A stretch of DNA of 64,000 nt from UBA8337 sp965662725 (GTDB lineage Bacteria; Pseudomonadota; Alphaproteobacteria; RS24). Below are positions 32,856-41,257 of the stretch, piece by piece; the first letter of the stretch is position 1, and every line of letters begins with the position of its first letter. Below the pieces are notes generated by a model. The model saw only the letters and a list, made by a program, of their open reading frames with translations, made no database searches and was not told the origin of the DNA. The stretch is taken from contig CBFIIT010000002.1 in NCBI GenBank assembly GCA_965662725.1, forward strand, positions 1-64,000. Reading direction: 5' to 3'. The position numbers and the translations under genes were made by a program.

Positions 32856-34322
32856 TCAAAAATCAAAGGGTGACAGGCCGCGCACATGCTCATCCAATCG
32901 CAGAGCACGATTGACGGAGGGCGTGGCGCGTTGGTTGCAATCACGCCGTTCGCAAAGCCGACAATTCACGCCAATCGGTGTGTCGCCTTCATCATTTTCC
33001 AAATCAATGCCGCGCGCATAGACCAGCTTATCGGCGTGTTTAATTTCGCAGCCCATGGCAATGGCAAATTGATTATCCGGCACGCCAAAGCCGGAATTAT
33101 CGCGACTCACCGTGCGCGCCAGCGAGAAATAACGTGTCCCGTCTTCCATTTGCACGGTCTGGGTAGAAATTTTACCGGGAATACGAAACGCATCATGCAC
33201 ATGCCAGCGCGGGCAGGTGCCGCCAAAGCGAGCGAAATGAAAACCGCCGGCGGAAAACCGCTTCGAGATATTGCCGGCATTATCGACGCGGATGAGAAAG
33301 AAAGGAATGCCGCGCGCGCCCGGCCTTTGCAGCGTAGTCAGGCGATGACAGACTTGCTCAAAACTGGTGCCGAAGCGGCGGCCCAGAAGCGTGATGTCAT
33401 AGCGATTGACTTCCGCGGTCTTCAAAAACGCATCATATGGCATCAGCACGGCGGCGGCGAAATAATTGGCCAAAGAAATCCGCGCCACGGTGCGCGCTTC
33501 ATCGCTTTCCATGCCGGCACGAACGATAATGTCGTCAATCGCCGGCATTTGTTCAAAATAGGCGAGCTGGTAAGCCAGCTGAAAAGAGCGACCCGGCTGG
33601 TCAAGCAATTCGGATAGAAAAATCGTCTGCCGATGCCTGTCATAGCGGCGCAGCGTATTGTCCATCACCTCGATCGGTGCGATACGCGTTTTTACTTTAT
33701 GAAGCTCCTCAAGCCGCGTGCGTAAAGCCAAATAAGGCTCATCTCGCCCGGCGACGGCCTGCTCATGAACCGCTTCCGCCGCCTCATCAAGGGTCGAGAA
33801 ATAATTATTCTGCGCGGCGATAAAATCGCGCACTTCATCCAGCGCCATCACATTGGTGCCGCTTTCCACCGCGTCGCCCCCGGCCAGTTGCTCGACCAAA
33901 AGCGCGTTTGACGCACGGCTCTGCAATAATATTTGATAAAGCCGCGCGACTGCATCAGCAGCGGCCGGGCTGGCGGCGGCCATGTCTTGCAATTCGGCCC
34001 GCGACAGGGCGGTATCGCGAAACATCGGATCTGAAAACACTTCGTGCAATTGGGTTTGCGCGCGCGCTTCCTCATCACCGGCCAGTCCGCGCGGGTCAAT
34101 ATCAAACACCTCCACCAATTGCAGCAAAATTTGTGCCGAAATCGGTCTTTGGTCGCGCTCAATCAAGTTTAGATAGCTGGTCGAAATGCCAAGCGACTCG
34201 GCCATAGCGGCTTGCGTCAGGCGTTGCTCGCGGCGTAAGCGGCGCACCCGCGCACCGGCAAACAGCTTCCGTTCGACCAATTTGCCGGATAATTTTCCCG
34301 ATGATTTGTCCGTTTCTGCCAC
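32856..34322 (-). CDS. XRE-family regulator, short-chain fatty acyl-CoA regulator type (ScfR/RamB-like)
   Basis: Transcription factor of 488 residues. The N-terminal XRE helix-turn-helix is RVRRLRREQRLTQAAMAESLGISTSYLNLIERDQRPIS (described here as residues about 26-62). A long middle domain related to ImmA/IrrE follows (LDQPGRSFQLAYQLAYFEQ, without a HExxH zinc site), then a C-terminal DUF2083-like region with CPRWHVHDAF and the cysteine cluster GVNCRLCERRDCNQRA. RamB of corynebacteria has this architecture and controls aceA. Here the gene is divergent from aceA across 211 bases, which strongly suggests control of isocitrate lyase and response to acetate or short acyl-CoA. Confidence 0.88.
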   Translation of the reverse strand: MAETDKSSGKLSGKLVERKLFAGARVRRLRREQRLTQAAMAESLGISTSYLNLIERDQRPISAQILLQLVEVFDIDPRGLAGDEEARAQTQLHEVFSDPMFRDTALSRAELQDMAAASPAAADAVARLYQILLQSRASNALLVEQLAGGDAVESGTNVMALDEVRDFIAAQNNYFSTLDEAAEAVHEQAVAGRDEPYLALRTRLEELHKVKTRIAPIEVMDNTLRRYDRHRQTIFLSELLDQPGRSFQLAYQLAYFEQMPAIDDIIVRAGMESDEARTVARISLANYFAAAVLMPYDAFLKTAEVNRYDITLLGRRFGTSFEQVCHRLTTLQRPGARGIPFFLIRVDNAGNISKRFSAGGFHFARFGGTCPRWHVHDAFRIPGKISTQTVQMEDGTRYFSLARTVSRDNSGFGVPDNQFAIAMGCEIKHADKLVYARGIDLENDEGDTPIGVNCRLCERRDCNQRATPSVNRALRLDEHVRGLSPFDF

Positions 34323-34533
34323 GTCGCTTCCTATTTAAAACAGATAATATTTTCAACCCTTTAAGCCCGATTGGAGATTAAAAAGTTTACAATGTTTACA
34401 TATATAACAAAAAAATCGCCAAAAGTTGTAAAAATTTTTACTTTAATATTTTCAATAGCTTAAGATTCACTCGACATCAGCCTGTCATCTGTGTATGTCC
34501 TCGTCATCCGTAACTCCCGCAAAGGAATTTGTG
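34323..34533. promoter_or_regulatory. Divergent promoter/operator region between the ScfR-like gene and aceA
   Basis: A very A/T-rich 211-base region. GTTTACA is directly repeated at 34385-34391 and 34394-34400 (nine-base period), with a looser inverted copy (TTGTAAAA) at 34426-34433. These are candidates for the regulator's operator. TTTACT (34437-34442) and TAAGAT (34461-34466), 18 bases apart, could be the aceA promoter, starting near 34473. AAAGGA at 34519-34524 is the ribosome site before ATG 34534. Confidence 0.4.
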
Positions 34534-36138
34534 ATGACGAAATACACAGAGCTTGTTGCCCAAAAGGCAGAGCAGATCAAAAAAGGTGGTTCTTCATGGG
34601 CCGCCATTAACCCTGAATATGCAGCCCGTATGGAACTGCAGAACCGTTTTAAAACCGGTCTCGATGTTGCCCGTTATACGGCCGATATTATGCGCAAAGA
34701 TATGGCCGATTATGACGGTGACAGCAGCAAATACACCCAATCTTTGGGGTGCTGGCACGGTTTTACCGCCCAACAAATGATGATGGCGGTTAAGCGTCAC
34801 CGCAAAACAACCGATAAATCATATGTTTATTTGTCCGGCTGGATGGTTGCTGCGCTGCGTTCTGACTTCGGTCCGCTGCCTGACCAATCCATGCATGAGA
34901 AAACCGCCGTATCCGGTTTGATTGAAGAAATTTATACCTTCCTGCGTCAAGCCGATGCGCGCGAATTGCGTCATTTGTTTGTTGATTTGGACGAAGCCCG
35001 CAAAAATGGCGGCGACGTTGATGCGGCTCTGGCTGCCATTGATAATCACGAAACCCACGTGGTTCCGATTATCGCTGACATCGATGCCGGTTTTGGTAAT
35101 GAAGAAGCGACATATTTGCTGGCCAAACAAATGATTGAAGCCGGTGCTTGCTGCATTCAGATTGAAAACCAAGTATCTGACGCCAAGCAGTGCGGTCACC
35201 AAGACGGTAAAGTTACCGTGCCGCACGAAGACTTCCTGTCAAAAATCAATGCCGTGCGTTACGCCTTCCTCGAATTGGGTGTCGAAAATGGCGTGATTGT
35301 GGCGCGTACCGATAGCCTCGGTGCCGGTCTGACACAAAAAATTCCGGTCTCGCAAGAGCCGGGCGATTTGGCCGACCAGTATAATGCCTTCCTGCAGTTG
35401 GAAGAAGTTTCTGACCTGTCAGGCATTAAGCAAGGCGACCAAGTTGTTACACAAGGCGGCAAAACCTATAAGCCGGTTCGCCTGCCAAATGGCCTCTATG
35501 CATTTAAAGACGGCACCGGTGAAGACCGTTGCGTGCTTGATTGCATTACCGCGCTGCAAAACGGCGCTGACTTGCTGTGGATTGAAACCGAGAAGCCGCA
35601 TGTTGCGCAAATCGGTGGCATGGTCAGCCGTATTCGCGAAGTCATTCCGAATGCCAAGCTGGTTTACAACAACTCACCAAGCTTTAACTGGACGTTGAAC
35701 TTCCGTAACCAAGTACATGGCGAATGGGTTGCTGCCGGTAAAGACGTATCTGCTTATCCGGACCCGGCCTCAGACCCGCAAGGCCTGATGGATACCAAGT
35801 TCGATGATAGCGAGCTGGCGGCTGAAGCCGATAAGCTGGTGCAAAGCTTCCAAGCTGATGGTGCCCGCGAAGCCGGTATTTTCCACCACCTCATCACGCT
35901 GCCGACCTATCACGATACGGCCTTGGGTACAGATATTCTGTCTGAAGGTTATTTCGGCGATCTGGGCATGCTGGCTTATGTGCGTGACGTGCAGCGTCGC
36001 GAAATTCGCCGCGGCATGGCGTCGGTTAAACACCAAGATTTGGCCGGTTCCAATATTGGTGATGACCATAAAGAATATTTCTCCGGTGACATGGCTCTGC
36101 TGGCATCGGGTGAAGACAACACAATGAACCAGTTCTAA
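34534..36138 (+). CDS. aceA: Isocitrate lyase
   Basis: Glyoxylate-shunt enzyme of about 534 residues that splits isocitrate into glyoxylate and succinate, allowing growth on acetate or fatty acids. The active-site segment is DAKQCGHQDGKVTVPHEDF: the catalytic Cys is present, and Gln replaces the second Lys/Arg of the classic KKCGH. VPIIADIDAGFGNEEATYLL binds the metal, and YNNSPSFNWT follows as expected. The length, well over the 430 residues of the E. coli form, fits the long-insert subfamily. ATG 34534 is preferred over 34495 because AAAGGA lies ten bases upstream and the extra 13 residues look unrelated. Malate synthase is not in the window. Confidence 0.95.
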   Translation: MTKYTELVAQKAEQIKKGGSSWAAINPEYAARMELQNRFKTGLDVARYTADIMRKDMADYDGDSSKYTQSLGCWHGFTAQQMMMAVKRHRKTTDKSYVYLSGWMVAALRSDFGPLPDQSMHEKTAVSGLIEEIYTFLRQADARELRHLFVDLDEARKNGGDVDAALAAIDNHETHVVPIIADIDAGFGNEEATYLLAKQMIEAGACCIQIENQVSDAKQCGHQDGKVTVPHEDFLSKINAVRYAFLELGVENGVIVARTDSLGAGLTQKIPVSQEPGDLADQYNAFLQLEEVSDLSGIKQGDQVVTQGGKTYKPVRLPNGLYAFKDGTGEDRCVLDCITALQNGADLLWIETEKPHVAQIGGMVSRIREVIPNAKLVYNNSPSFNWTLNFRNQVHGEWVAAGKDVSAYPDPASDPQGLMDTKFDDSELAAEADKLVQSFQADGAREAGIFHHLITLPTYHDTALGTDILSEGYFGDLGMLAYVRDVQRREIRRGMASVKHQDLAGSNIGDDHKEYFSGDMALLASGEDNTMNQF

Positions 36139-36157
36139 TCCGGTTCTTTTCATGCGA

Positions 36158-36195
36158 GGGGCTTCGCGGTTTTTCCGCGGGGCCCCTTTTCTTTT
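36158..36195 (+). terminator. Intrinsic terminator after aceA
   Basis: GGGGCTTCGCGG (36158-36169) pairs with CCGCGGGGCCCC (36175-36186) with two G-T pairs, loop TTTTT, then TTTTCTTTTT. It lies 20 bases after the aceA stop and separates it from rraA. Confidence 0.9.
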
Positions 36196-36216
36196 TCCTG
36201 TTCTTTTGAGGCGCTC

Positions 36217-36705
36217 GTGACTGATAAGCATTATATGACGACCGATTTATCGGATGCGCATGATGGCTTGCGATATCTGGCGCCGGGCTATCAAGATTTC
36301 GGCGGAAAAATTCGTTTTCACGGGCAAGTCAAGACGCTTGTTACTTATGAAGATAATACAAAACTGCGCGCCGCGGTCGAACAAGCCGGTGAAGGCCGCG
36401 TGCTGGTTATTGATGGCGGCGGCTCGATGAAGTGCGCTTTATTTGGCGGTAATTTGGCCAAACTGGCGGCGGATAATGGTTGGGCCGGTATCATTATTCA
36501 TGGCTGCGTGCGCGATCGCGCTGAATTGGCCGCCGAGGCTATCGGTATTAAAGCGCTGGCCAGCCACCCGAAAAAAAGTCAAAAACGTGACCTTGGCACT
36601 TATGATGTGTCACTGCATTTTTCCGGCGTCACCATTCATTCGGATGATTGGATTTACGCCGATGAAGATGGGGTGATAATTTCCGATAGGCGGCTAGACG
36701 GTTAA
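36217..36705 (+). CDS. rraA: RraA family protein (RNase E regulator/HMG aldolase-like)
   Basis: A 162-residue protein of the RraA family, whose members either inhibit RNase E or act as 4-hydroxy-4-methyl-2-oxoglutarate/oxaloacetate aldolases. YMTTDLSDAHDG, VLVIDGGGSMKCALFGGNLAKLAADNGWAGIIIHGCVRDRAEL and HPKKSQKRDLG are the family signature; the G-x-R-D segment (GCVRDRAE) binds metal in the aldolases. GTG 36217 has GAGG five bases upstream. Its stop overlaps the stop of the convergent nitronate monooxygenase-like gene by three bases. Which role applies cannot be told from sequence. Confidence 0.9.
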   Translation: MTDKHYMTTDLSDAHDGLRYLAPGYQDFGGKIRFHGQVKTLVTYEDNTKLRAAVEQAGEGRVLVIDGGGSMKCALFGGNLAKLAADNGWAGIIIHGCVRDRAELAAEAIGIKALASHPKKSQKRDLGTYDVSLHFSGVTIHSDDWIYADEDGVIISDRRLDG

Positions 36706-37634
36706 AACCCTTGTGCCATGCCGCCCATACGACCGGCGACGGTTTGAAATTCCGCCACCATTTGGCTGATAATATCAGCAACCGGTTTCACCTCATCAAT
36801 GAGACCTGCGGTTTGACCGGCAAGACCAACTGACGCTTCCATATCGCCACCGAAATATAAATCCAGAATATTGGTGAATGTATCGGGCGGCATCAAACCC
36901 TCTTCATGAATTTTATGGGTGCGCTCAGTGCGCAAAGCTCGAATACATGGCGAGGCTTTTTTATTCAGCACATAGGTGCCGGTGGTTGGCGCATCGATAA
37001 TCGCATTCTTATAATTATCATGCACCGGGCTTTCGGCTGAAGAGACAAAGCGCGTGCCCATTTGCACCGCTTCTGCGCCCAGCGCAAAGGCCGCCGCCAT
37101 GCCGCGCCCGTCGCAAATGCCACCGGCGGCCACCAGCGGCAAGTCAACCGCCGCGCGCACCGCTTGCAACAGCACCAGCGTCGATACTTCTTCCGGATTT
37201 TTAAAACCGCCGCCTTCGCCGCCTTCAACCACCAAACCGTCAACACCGGCGTCGGCGCAGCGAATGGCCGCCTCAACTGTTGGCACGGCATGATAGACAG
37301 TGATGCCGGCTTCTTTCAGCGGACCGACATATTTGGCCGGTGAGCCGGCAGATGTGGTGACGAATTTGACGCCGCTTTGGCAAATATAATTCATCATCGC
37401 ATCATCTTTTAGAAACAATATCGGCAGATTGACGCCGAAAGGGGCATCGGTCAGCGTGAACATTTTTTCAATTTCGGCTTTGCAAATATCGGTCTCGCCG
37501 GATGAGGTTTCAATAATCCCCATCCCGCCCGCCTCGCATACGGCAGAGGCCAATTGTGAACGGGCAATCCAGCCCATCGGGGCTTGAATGATTGGATATT
37601 TGGCGCCGGTTTGCGCGAGAAAACGATTGCTCAT
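36702..37634 (-). CDS. Nitronate monooxygenase-like FMN enzyme
   Basis: TIM-barrel FMN-dependent oxidoreductase of about 310 residues of the nitronate monooxygenase/2-nitropropane dioxygenase family. YPIIQAPMGWIARSQLASAV starts the barrel, VVEGGEGGG and PLVAAGGICDGRGMAAAFALGAEAVQMGTRF bind the FMN phosphate. ATG 37634 has AAAGGAG upstream; the longer frame to 37805 runs into the neighbouring gene and is not credible. The position usually taken by the catalytic histidine of class I enzymes could not be identified with certainty, so the substrate (nitronate or an enoyl compound) is open. Confidence 0.85.
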   Translation of the reverse strand: MSNRFLAQTGAKYPIIQAPMGWIARSQLASAVCEAGGMGIIETSSGETDICKAEIEKMFTLTDAPFGVNLPILFLKDDAMMNYICQSGVKFVTTSAGSPAKYVGPLKEAGITVYHAVPTVEAAIRCADAGVDGLVVEGGEGGGFKNPEEVSTLVLLQAVRAAVDLPLVAAGGICDGRGMAAAFALGAEAVQMGTRFVSSAESPVHDNYKNAIIDAPTTGTYVLNKKASPCIRALRTERTHKIHEEGLMPPDTFTNILDLYFGGDMEASVGLAGQTAGLIDEVKPVADIISQMVAEFQTVAGRMGGMAQGF

Positions 37635-37698
37635 GAGACACTCCTTTAATTGCTGAGAGGCTAGCCAATTTGTTTGCTTTTCGAAAGCGGAAAGGACC

Positions 37699-38925
37699 CT
37701 AAACCAGCGCCCGTGATACGAATAAAAACATGCCGAATGCGGCCAGAATAAATGCTGCCATATCGGCCCATTTAATCGGCGGCTCGGGCAATTCTTCCAG
37801 CACATAAGGGCCGAAAAGGACCAGCGGCAGAAATATCAATAATTGCCCGACTTCAATGCCCAAATTAAAGCCCAATAAAGCCGGCGCGAGCGCATCTGTC
37901 GGCAAGCCGATATCAACCAGCAAGCCGGCAAAGCCGAAGCCGTGAATAAGGCCAAAGGCAACCGTCATCATCGGCGCCCAATATTTGGTGTCATCGGCAC
38001 TGCGAATGAGGCTGCCATAGGTCAGGCAGAACAGCATCATGCCGGCCCAAACCGCCAAGCCGAAACCATGCGGAAAAAGCGCGAAGAGAAAAGATAATAT
38101 GAAAAATATGAGGGCCATGATTATGCCGGTCATCGGCATCAGGCCATTGCGCCCGAGAATGCGCTCGGCTGCAACCAGCAAAATCGAAAAGCCGATAAGC
38201 GCTTCAACCACCGGCGGATCGGCGGTGACAAGACCCAAAACCGCCAGCGCCAATGTGAGGGAATGGCCAAGCGTGAAGCCGGTTATCAGCCATAAAGTCT
38301 CGCGCCGCGACCTGCCGATAAGCAGCAGGCAAAAGACGAAAGCCAAATGGTCAATGCCGGATAAAATATGTTCGACGCCAAGCCAGAAATGACTGCTCAA
38401 TGCATCACCGAATTTAGTGGTGCGGGCAATCTTGCCCTCGTCGCCCGGCGCAATCATATGGCTGCGCTGGGTCGCGGTGAATAAAATCTCTACCGCATCT
38501 TCTTCACGACTGGCAGAAAGTGATAGTCGCGCAAAATGCACATGGCTGCGCGCCAAATTGAAAAATGCATTATTTTGAATCTCAATACTCGATTCATTAT
38601 TGAAGCAGCGATAGCGCCCGCTAACCCGAATATAGCCGTCATGGGCCGGACTTTTGGTGAAGCCGCGCTCCAATTGGCAGGGCGTATTGATTTGGATAAG
38701 CCGAATATATTTCTCAATATGCAAAGCCAGCGCATGGCTTAAATCACGCGCCGGTGCAATTTCGGGCAATAGGGTGACGTCGCGAGCCGGAGCGGTAAAG
38801 CTGACAGTCAGGCGTTCACCATCCCAAATCCAGTCAGAAAAGCTGAGGCTTTTATTATGCGCGTGTGACGGCGTCAGCAAAGCCGCGAGCAGAAGCAAAA
38901 ATGCAAAACCGAAATGGCGCATCAT
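37699..38925 (-). CDS. HupE/UreJ-type membrane protein with exported N-terminal domain
   Basis: About 408 residues. A signal peptide (RHFGFAFLLLLAALLTPSHAH) precedes a 180-residue beta-rich extracytoplasmic domain, then six or seven membrane helices with FWLGVEHILSGIDHLAFVFCLLLIG and ITGFTLGHSLTLALAVLG. The HxxxGxDH and GHS histidines in the helices resemble the metal-binding residues of HupE/UreJ permeases, and the layout matches the HupE/UreJ_2 family. Nickel or cobalt transport is possible, but no hydrogenase or urease gene is nearby. It begins seven bases after the parvulin-type gene on the same strand, suggesting a functional pair. Confidence 0.8.
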   Translation of the reverse strand: MMRHFGFAFLLLLAALLTPSHAHNKSLSFSDWIWDGERLTVSFTAPARDVTLLPEIAPARDLSHALALHIEKYIRLIQINTPCQLERGFTKSPAHDGYIRVSGRYRCFNNESSIEIQNNAFFNLARSHVHFARLSLSASREEDAVEILFTATQRSHMIAPGDEGKIARTTKFGDALSSHFWLGVEHILSGIDHLAFVFCLLLIGRSRRETLWLITGFTLGHSLTLALAVLGLVTADPPVVEALIGFSILLVAAERILGRNGLMPMTGIIMALIFFILSFLFALFPHGFGLAVWAGMMLFCLTYGSLIRSADDTKYWAPMMTVAFGLIHGFGFAGLLVDIGLPTDALAPALLGFNLGIEVGQLLIFLPLVLFGPYVLEELPEPPIKWADMAAFILAAFGMFLFVSRALV

Positions 38926-38931
38926 CAAAGC

Positions 38932-39843
38932 CTAATTTTGCGGTGCCAAGGGCGCATCAGGGGCCAACACAATATCGGCCCTTGCGCGTAACCAATCGAG
39001 ATAATCGCGCAAGGCCGCGTCATCATTGGCGCGGCGCACCGCATTGATAATTTGCGGACGGATTTTTGAAAATTCCGGCGCACGGCCCGGTTGATTGCGA
39101 ATGATTTTAAGAAAATGCCAACCTGTCGGGCCGGCCAATGCATCAGAGATTGAGCCTTTCGGTAGACGCGAAGCGGCTTCGGTTAAATCCGGACCCAAAT
39201 AATCGGTCATTTTCGCCGGTGTCAGCATAACGCGCGGCAGTGGCGGCAATATCTCCGTGCCGTAAAGCGCGGCAACGGCCTGAAAATCATCGCCATTACG
39301 CAGGGCGTTTCTCACCGCATCCAGTTTTTCAATTTCCGCCGGCTTATCGTCTTCCTCGGCATAGGGGACAAAAATTTGCGCCACTTGCAGGCGCGACGCC
39401 GGCGCAAAGCGTTGTTTGTTTTCTTCATAGAAATTTTTCAGCGCATTATCGCTGAGCGCATCCGAGCCTTGTTGCGCCAAGACAAATTCGATTACCGCAA
39501 TCGCGACTGCTTTACGCACTGTCGCATCGCCATCCAGCAAGCCGATTTCCAAGCCGCGCTGCACCAGCAATTCTTCTTCGATTAAGCGGTCAAGCACCAA
39601 GGCCTTGTCGCCTTGCGTCGGGGCTTTGCTCTTATCGGCCAATAAAGCCTGATAGGCGGTGGCAAATTCTGTGCGGTCAATATGCCTATCATTGATTTTG
39701 GCAATTGCTCCGGCTTCCGATAAAACTGCGCGGTCGCGCGGGGCCGCGCCTATTAATGCAATAAGCAAACCCAAAAGGGCTGCTGCTGCCAGCCCTGTTT
39801 TGGTAAGCTTTTCATATGTTTCGCCGGTCGTCTTGGTACTCAT
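38932..39843 (-). CDS. Parvulin-type peptidyl-prolyl isomerase (SurA/PpiC-like), membrane-anchored
   Basis: A 303-residue protein. An N-terminal membrane helix (TKTGLAAAALLGLLIALIGAA) lets the rest face the periplasm. An N-terminal SurA-like helical segment (TEFATAYQALLADKSKAPTQ, LDRLIEEELLVQRGLEIGLL) precedes a parvulin domain (LQVAQIFVPY, DDFQAVAALYG, GSISDALAGPTGWHFLKIIRN). The domain lacks the strong HIL motif of active parvulins (QIFVPY), so isomerase activity is uncertain and a chaperone or holdase role is possible. It is followed by the HupE/UreJ-type gene, which may be its client or partner. Confidence 0.82.
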   Translation of the reverse strand: MSTKTTGETYEKLTKTGLAAAALLGLLIALIGAAPRDRAVLSEAGAIAKINDRHIDRTEFATAYQALLADKSKAPTQGDKALVLDRLIEEELLVQRGLEIGLLDGDATVRKAVAIAVIEFVLAQQGSDALSDNALKNFYEENKQRFAPASRLQVAQIFVPYAEEDDKPAEIEKLDAVRNALRNGDDFQAVAALYGTEILPPLPRVMLTPAKMTDYLGPDLTEAASRLPKGSISDALAGPTGWHFLKIIRNQPGRAPEFSKIRPQIINAVRRANDDAALRDYLDWLRARADIVLAPDAPLAPQN

Positions 39844-39973
39844 GGCGGCTAATCTATACGGATGATTTTTTTGTGCAAGTTATCCGTTACTTGCATATCC
39901 GACTGTGGCCTATGCGCGATGGACTGTTACAATGCAAATAGATTCGCGCCAACCGAAAGAGACGACAGCCAAT

Positions 39974-41257
39974 ATGTTTCAGCAAGATTTAAGCCGCGCT
40001 TTTACAGAAGATAGCCGCTCCGGTTTCGAGCGACTGGTCGATGCTTTGTCGGCTGCGCATCAACGCTATCAAGCCGCGCCGCTGGCACATATGCATTTAC
40101 CGCATAAAACCGATGATATTGCTGCCATGCAAGAATTGGCCGATAAATTGGCCGATGGGGCGGCGCGTATATTTATTCTCGGCACAGGTGGGTCAAGTTT
40201 GGGGGCGCAAGTTTTGGCGCAAATATATGGCGCGTTGACGCTAGCCCCTGCAATATCTCCTTCAATTTCGGGGCAAATACAGAGGCCGCAGCTGGTCTTT
40301 GTCGATAATCTCGATGCGGACACTTATGCAAAATTGCTGGCAGATGATTTACACATGGCGCGGTTTTTAATCGTGTCAAAATCGGGCGGCACGGCTGAAA
40401 CCATGATGCAGGCGGGCGGCGCGCTATTGGCTTTAGAAAAACACGGGCTGTCAGTCGCCAATCATATGGCCGCGATTGCCGGGCGCGGTGACAATCCGCT
40501 TCGCCGTTTGGCGGCGAAATACGGCTTTGCCGTGCTCGATCATGAAGATGAGATTGGTGGCCGGTTTTCCGTATTCACCAATGTCGGCCTTTTGCCGGCG
40601 CTGTGGGCAGGCGGCGATATTGCCGCCATTCGCGGCGGGGCTGCCGCGCTTATGCAGGGACTATCCGGCGCGGCGGCGGATTTTGCTCCGCTTTTGGGGG
40701 CGGCCACGCAAATTGCGCATATGCAATGCGGGCGCAATATTTCGGTAATGATGGCCTATGCCGACCGGCTGGAGCGTTTGGCTTTTTGGTATCGCCAGCT
40801 CTGGGCTGAAAGCCTTGGCAAAGACGGACACGGCTCGGTGCCGGTCAATGCGCTGGGGCCGGTGGACCAGCACAGTCAAATGCAGCTTTATATGGCCGGC
40901 CCGGATGACAAATTTTACACCGTGCTGACGCATGAGACGAAAGGCCAAGGGCCAAGCGTGCCGGATGATTTTGCCGATGATGCCGGTTTGGCTGCGCTGG
41001 CCGGTCATCACATGGGCAATTTGGTGCATGCCGAAGCGCGCGGCACATTGGACACGCTGGCTGAAGCGGGCCGTCCTGTGCGGCATATGGCTTTGGAAAA
41101 AATTGACGATGAAACCATTGGCGGCTTGCTGATGCATTTTCAATTGGAGACGATTTATGCGGCAGACGGCCTGGGCGTCGACGCGTTTGATCAACCGGCA
41201 GTGGAAGCGGGCAAGCAGCGCGCCAAACAATATTTATCGGAAATGAAGGCGCGCTAA
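39974..41257 (+). CDS. pgi: Glucose-6-phosphate isomerase
   Basis: Interconverts glucose 6-phosphate and fructose 6-phosphate; about 427 residues, shorter than the 550-residue E. coli enzyme, as in many alphaproteobacteria. FILGTGGSSLGAQVL and FLIVSKSGGTAETM are the two SIS half-sites, GGRFSVFTNVGLLPALWAG carries the PGI signature 1-like segment, and ESLGKDGHGSVPVNALGPVDQHSQMQLYMAG contains the catalytic glutamate/histidine region. Starts at 39905 (GTG), 39932 and 39974 are in frame; none has a strong ribosome site, and 39974 (MFQQDLSRAF) best fits the family N-terminus. Its stop shares one base with the mutL start. Confidence 0.88.
   Translation: MFQQDLSRAFTEDSRSGFERLVDALSAAHQRYQAAPLAHMHLPHKTDDIAAMQELADKLADGAARIFILGTGGSSLGAQVLAQIYGALTLAPAISPSISGQIQRPQLVFVDNLDADTYAKLLADDLHMARFLIVSKSGGTAETMMQAGGALLALEKHGLSVANHMAAIAGRGDNPLRRLAAKYGFAVLDHEDEIGGRFSVFTNVGLLPALWAGGDIAAIRGGAAALMQGLSGAAADFAPLLGAATQIAHMQCGRNISVMMAYADRLERLAFWYRQLWAESLGKDGHGSVPVNALGPVDQHSQMQLYMAGPDDKFYTVLTHETKGQGPSVPDDFADDAGLAALAGHHMGNLVHAEARGTLDTLAEAGRPVRHMALEKIDDETIGGLLMHFQLETIYAADGLGVDAFDQPAVEAGKQRAKQYLSEMKAR

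Noticed and set aside
36702..37805. Longer form of the nitronate monooxygenase-like gene
   Set aside because: The extra 57 residues do not match the family, lack a ribosome site and overlap the next gene by over 100 bases; ATG 37634 has AAAGGAG.
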